From Metapseudomonas resinovorans DSM 21078 (GTDB lineage: Bacteria; Pseudomonadota; Gammaproteobacteria; Pseudomonadales; Pseudomonadaceae), in NCBI RefSeq assembly GCF_000423545.1, contig NZ_AUIE01000021.1:78791-142790 (forward strand): a stretch of DNA of 64,000 bases, read 5' to 3'. This document shows, piece after piece, positions 61,513-64,000 of the stretch; the stretch's first letter is position 1, and the number at the start of each line of letters is the position of its first letter. The notes beneath the pieces are model-generated. The model searched no databases. It was not told where the DNA came from and saw only the letters and a list, made by a program, of their open reading frames with translations. Both the position numbers and the translations under genes were made by a program.

Positions 61513-62964
61513 TCAGATACCGCCGAGGCAGAGATACTTGATCTCCAGGTAGTCCTCGATGCCGTATTTGGAACCTTCGCGACCCAGGCCAGAAGCCTTC
61601 ACGCCGCCGAAGGGCGCCACTTCGTTGGAGATCAGGCCGGTGTTGATACCCACCATGCCGTACTCCAGCGCCTCGGCCACGCGGAACACGCGGCCCAGGT
61701 CACGGGCGTAGAAATAGGAAGCCAGGCCGAACTCGGTGTCGTTCGCCATGGCGATGACGTCGGCTTCATCTTTGAAGCGGAACAGCGGAGCCAGCGGACC
61801 GAAGGTTTCTTCCTTGGCCACGGCTGCGCTCGATGGTACGTCGACCAGGATGGTCGGCTCGAAGAAGGTGCCGCCCAGGCTGTGCGGCTTGCCGCCGGCC
61901 AGGACTTTGGCGCCTTTGGAAACGGCGTCCTGGATGTGCTCCTGGACCTTGGCCACGGCTTTCTCGTCGATCAGCGGGCCAGTGGTGGTGCCATCTTCCA
62001 GGCCATTACCGATTTTCAGCTTGGCCACGGCGGCCTTCAGCTTCTCGGCGAAGGCGTCATAGATACCGTCCTGCACGTACAGGCGGTTGGCGCAGACGCA
62101 GGTCTGGCCGTTGTTGCGGTACTTGGAGATCAGCGCGCCTTCAACGGCGGCGTCCAGGTCGGCGTCATCGAAGACGATGAACGGAGCGTTGCCGCCCAGC
62201 TCCAGGGACACTTTCTTGATGTCCTTGGCGCATTCGGCCATAAGCTGGCGACCGATTTCGGTGGAGCCGGTGAAGGACAGCTTGCGCACGATCGGGTTGC
62301 TGGTCAGCTCACCGCCCACTTCGCCGGCGCTGCCGGTGACCACGCTCAGCACGCCTTTCGGGATGCCCGCGCGCTCGGCCAGCTCGACCAGGGCCAGTGC
62401 GGAGAACGGAGTCTGGGAAGCGGGCTTGATCACCATGGTGCAACCGGCGGCCAGGGCCGGGCCGGCTTTGCGGGTGATCATCGCGGCGGGGAAGTTCCAC
62501 GGGGTGATGGCGGCGGTCACACCGATCGGCTGCTTGATCACGATCAGGCGCTTGTCGGGCTGGTGGCCGGGGATCACGTCGCCGTAGACGCGTTTGGCTT
62601 CTTCAGCGAACCACTCGATGAAAGACGCGGCGTAGGCGATCTCGCCCTTGGCTTCGGCCAGCGGCTTGCCCTGCTCGATGGTCATCAGGCGGCCCAGGTC
62701 GTCCTGGTTCTCCATCAGCAGCTCGAACCAGCGACGCATCTTGTTCGCGCGTTCTTTGGCAGTAAGCGCACGCCAGGCCGGCAGAGCACGCTCGGCAGCC
62801 TCGATGGCGCGGCGGGTCTCGGCGGTGCCCATCTTCGGCACGGTGCCGATGATTTCGCCAGTGGCCGGGTTGTTGACCTTGATGGTCTGGCCGCTGTCGG
62901 CGTCCAGCCAGGTGCCGTCGATGTAGGCTTGCTGGCGGAACAGCTTGGCGTCTTTCAATTGCAT
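61513..62964 (-). CDS. gabD: NADP-dependent succinate-semialdehyde dehydrogenase
   Basis: The 483-aa aldehyde dehydrogenase has GITAAITPWNFP-type (GVTAAITPWNFPAAMITRK), FTGSTEIGRQL, the catalytic Glu in LELGGNAPF, and the catalytic Cys in NNGQTCVCANR. It oxidises succinic semialdehyde to succinate. The start at 62964 (MQLKDAKLFRQQAYIDG) matches GabD of other pseudomonads. It is the first gene of gabDT. Confidence 0.95.
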   Translation of the reverse strand: MQLKDAKLFRQQAYIDGTWLDADSGQTIKVNNPATGEIIGTVPKMGTAETRRAIEAAERALPAWRALTAKERANKMRRWFELLMENQDDLGRLMTIEQGKPLAEAKGEIAYAASFIEWFAEEAKRVYGDVIPGHQPDKRLIVIKQPIGVTAAITPWNFPAAMITRKAGPALAAGCTMVIKPASQTPFSALALVELAERAGIPKGVLSVVTGSAGEVGGELTSNPIVRKLSFTGSTEIGRQLMAECAKDIKKVSLELGGNAPFIVFDDADLDAAVEGALISKYRNNGQTCVCANRLYVQDGIYDAFAEKLKAAVAKLKIGNGLEDGTTTGPLIDEKAVAKVQEHIQDAVSKGAKVLAGGKPHSLGGTFFEPTILVDVPSSAAVAKEETFGPLAPLFRFKDEADVIAMANDTEFGLASYFYARDLGRVFRVAEALEYGMVGINTGLISNEVAPFGGVKASGLGREGSKYGIEDYLEIKYLCLGGI

Positions 62965-63285
62965 CTCTGTCTCCTTCACACCGGCACTTCACGGGTGCCG
63001 GGGCAAGTTGTTGTTCTTCAGCCAATACGGGATTGGCCAGGACGGAGTGATTGGAACGGCCCGGCTTATGGAAAGGCGAGGGGGCGTTTGAAATCTCAAA
63101 CGGAATCCTAGGGCGCTGAAAACCCAAGGGCAATAGCCCGTTCGATAAAATCAACAAAAAGTCGGTGCTGTTTGTCGAAATCCTGATCAAAGATGACCAG
63201 ATGCAGGACCATCGTTCAACATTGCGAACAAGCTGCTACTGCATGGACGCCAGGCATCTAGATGAGTATCATGGCGCCCCCATAC
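62965..63285. promoter_or_regulatory. gabD promoter region
   Basis: This 321-bp gap lies between gabD and the tRNA gene. It holds an 18-bp inverted repeat (63085-63102) 121 bp before gabD and a purine-rich leader before the ATG. The right part (from about 63180) is probably the tRNA promoter. Confidence 0.5.
63085..63102. promoter_or_regulatory. Perfect inverted repeat CGTTTGA-AATC-TCAAACG
   Basis: The 7-bp arms are perfectly symmetric in the gabD upstream region. It is a candidate operator for a GABA-pathway regulator that is not encoded in this window. Confidence 0.6.
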
Positions 63286-63362
63286 GCATCCGTAGCTCAG
63301 CTGGATAGAGTACTGCCCTCCGAAGGCAGGGGTCGTGGGTTCGAATCCCGCCGGATGCGCCA
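63286..63362 (+). tRNA. tRNA-Arg (anticodon CCG)
   Basis: A full cloverleaf: acceptor GCATCCG/CGGATGC, D arm with AGCTCAGCTGGATAGAG, anticodon stem CTGCC/GGCAG with loop CTCCGAA (anticodon CCG, reads CGG), T arm GTGGGTTCGAATCCCGC, discriminator G and encoded CCA. A terminator follows at once. tRNA-Arg genes are common integration sites, and an IS66-type element lies about 290 bp downstream. Confidence 0.97.
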
Positions 63363-63368
63363 GAAATG

Positions 63369-63406
63369 AAAAGGCCCCAGGAGAAATCCTGGGGCCTTTG
63401 TTTTTG
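63369..63406 (+). terminator. Rho-independent terminator after tRNA-Arg
   Basis: The stem AAAGGCCCCAGGA/TCCTGGGGCCTTT with loop GAAA is followed by GTTTTTG. Confidence 0.92.
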
Positions 63407-63651
63407 AGCTGCGTAAAGATCGAGACACCTTGCGGTGCCTCGGTCCAGGTTCTAGCGAGCCGATTACTGGCACAGCGGTAGAACCTTCGGCATCGCCACG
63501 TGGAGCCCATCAATCCTTGACCCTGGTGCGGGGTCGACACTCATGGACACGGGCTGTGCCCCACTACAAACCTTGCTCATTTTCTCCCAAAGGCTAATTG
63601 ATGCTCGCGGGTAGCAGCAGCATTGAAATGTGGCTAAAGGCGCGATTCTTC
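63407..63651. other. Gap between tRNA terminator and IS66-type element
   Basis: These 245 bp have somewhat lower GC and no clear gene. A hairpin ACACCTTGCGGTGCC-like lies at about 63425-63440. The stretch may be a remnant of an older insertion next to the tRNA, but I see no integrase piece. Confidence 0.4.
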
Positions 63652-64000
63652 GTAAGCGCTCCACAAACCCCACCTTCATTTGAACTGTCCGCTTGCGGAT
63701 GCTGGGCTCCCGTTTTCCCAGTGGAGCCCCGTCATGATGCGTCCGGACGCCAAGGTCAAAGCCGTCTACCTCTATCCGAAGCCCGTCGACTTCCGGAAAT
63801 CCATTGATGGTCTGGCGGCCCTGGTGGAGCTGGATATCAAGGTGGCCGTGTTCGACCCCGTGTTGTTTGTCTTCCTCAACAAGACCCGCAACCGGGTGAA
63901 GATCCTCTATTGGGAACGCAATGGCTTCTGCCTGTGGTTCAAGCGCCTGCAGGCTGAGCGCTTCAAGACCAAGCCCAATGCTGATGAGCCCATCGTGTTG
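63652..64000 (+). mobile_element. IS66-family insertion sequence, left part
   Basis: It begins at GTAAGCGCTCCACAAACCCC, which resembles the conserved GTAAGCG terminal repeat of IS66-type elements, and contains the start of tnpB. The usual first gene tnpA is not seen between the end and tnpB (82 bp). The element runs past the window, so the transposase tnpC and right end are not visible. Confidence 0.8.
63734..64000 (+). CDS. tnpB: IS66-family accessory protein TnpB (partial, cut by window end)
   Basis: The first 89 codons read MMRPDAKVKAVYLYPKPVDF and then RKSIDGLAALVE, with FVFLNKTRNRVKILYWERNG further on, the hallmark of the IS66 Orf2/TnpB family (full length about 115 aa). It is needed for transposition with TnpC but its exact function is unclear. 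No stop is reached in the window. Confidence 0.92.
   Translation, partial: MMRPDAKVKAVYLYPKPVDFRKSIDGLAALVELDIKVAVFDPVLFVFLNKTRNRVKILYWERNGFCLWFKRLQAERFKTKPNADEPIVL

Noticed and set aside
63464..63679. 71-codon minus frame next to the IS66 end
   Set aside because: It crosses the IS boundary at 63652, so it cannot be an old gene as a whole. No recognised domain.

Overview
The window looks like a chromosomal segment of a Pseudomonas species, probably close to the P. aeruginosa / P. nitroreducens / P. citronellolis group. The evidence is the high GC content, the complete malonate decarboxylase set with MadLM and MdcR, an oscA-sbp-cysTWA sulfate locus beside a PAS/GGDEF/EAL protein and DesA, gabD-gabT beside an HDOD response regulator and tRNA-Arg, an OprD-type porin, and several families of short palindromic repeats. 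From memory, blocks match P. aeruginosa PAO1 PA0208-PA0217, PA0278-PA0286 and PA0265-PA0267, but in a rearranged order. This was not verified by search. About 65 protein genes, one tRNA and the left part of an IS66-type element were found. No rRNA, CRISPR array or prophage was seen.

Layout. (1) 1-17.6 kb is a sulfur-scavenging block. It holds an OprD porin divergent from tauABCD. Next is a minus-strand operon of eight genes: a GntR/UTRA regulator, an adenylylsulfate-reductase-like flavoprotein, an AprB-like two-cluster ferredoxin, a sulfonate/nitrate-type ABC importer, a HEAT-repeat protein and a DUF971 protein. Then come a MetQ-like binding protein, D-cysteine desulfhydrase, and a cystine importer (tcyJLN). 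(2) 17.6-21.4 kb: a composite repeat, an MFS exporter, an NTF2-like protein, a minimal sigma54-type AAA+ protein without a DNA-binding domain, and an RBBP9-type hydrolase. (3) 21.5-29.8 kb: mdcR convergent with mdcABCDEGH-madLM for malonate use. (4) 30-35.4 kb: a TonB-dependent receptor with its FecR/FecI signalling pair below a Fur box, then a diguanylate cyclase. (5) 35.5-38.7 kb: an HlyD/FUSC efflux pair divergent from a LysR regulator. (6) 39-47 kb: desA, a GGDEF/EAL protein, then oscA-sbp-cysTWA for sulfate uptake. (7) 47-58.4 kb: small regulator/target pairs (XRE, Crp, AraC + desaturase + rubredoxin, LysR, TetR + SDR + HCCA-isomerase-like) and an orphan autotransporter-type barrel. (8) 58.6-64 kb: an HDOD response regulator, gabT, gabD, tRNA-Arg(CCG) and an IS66-type element cut by the window end.

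The strongest candidate for an undescribed system is the eight-gene operon at 5390-12849. It couples an import system to a redox pair resembling dissimilatory APS reductase, in a neighbourhood otherwise devoted to taurine, cystine, D-cysteine and sulfate. AT-rich islands carrying inverted repeats lie upstream of most of the sulfur genes and suggest shared sulfur-starvation control, plausibly by CysB; that is inference. Several clean operator candidates were also found, along with a 147-bp composite repeat present twice, and a second repeat family that sits at four gene junctions of the sulfur and malonate loci.
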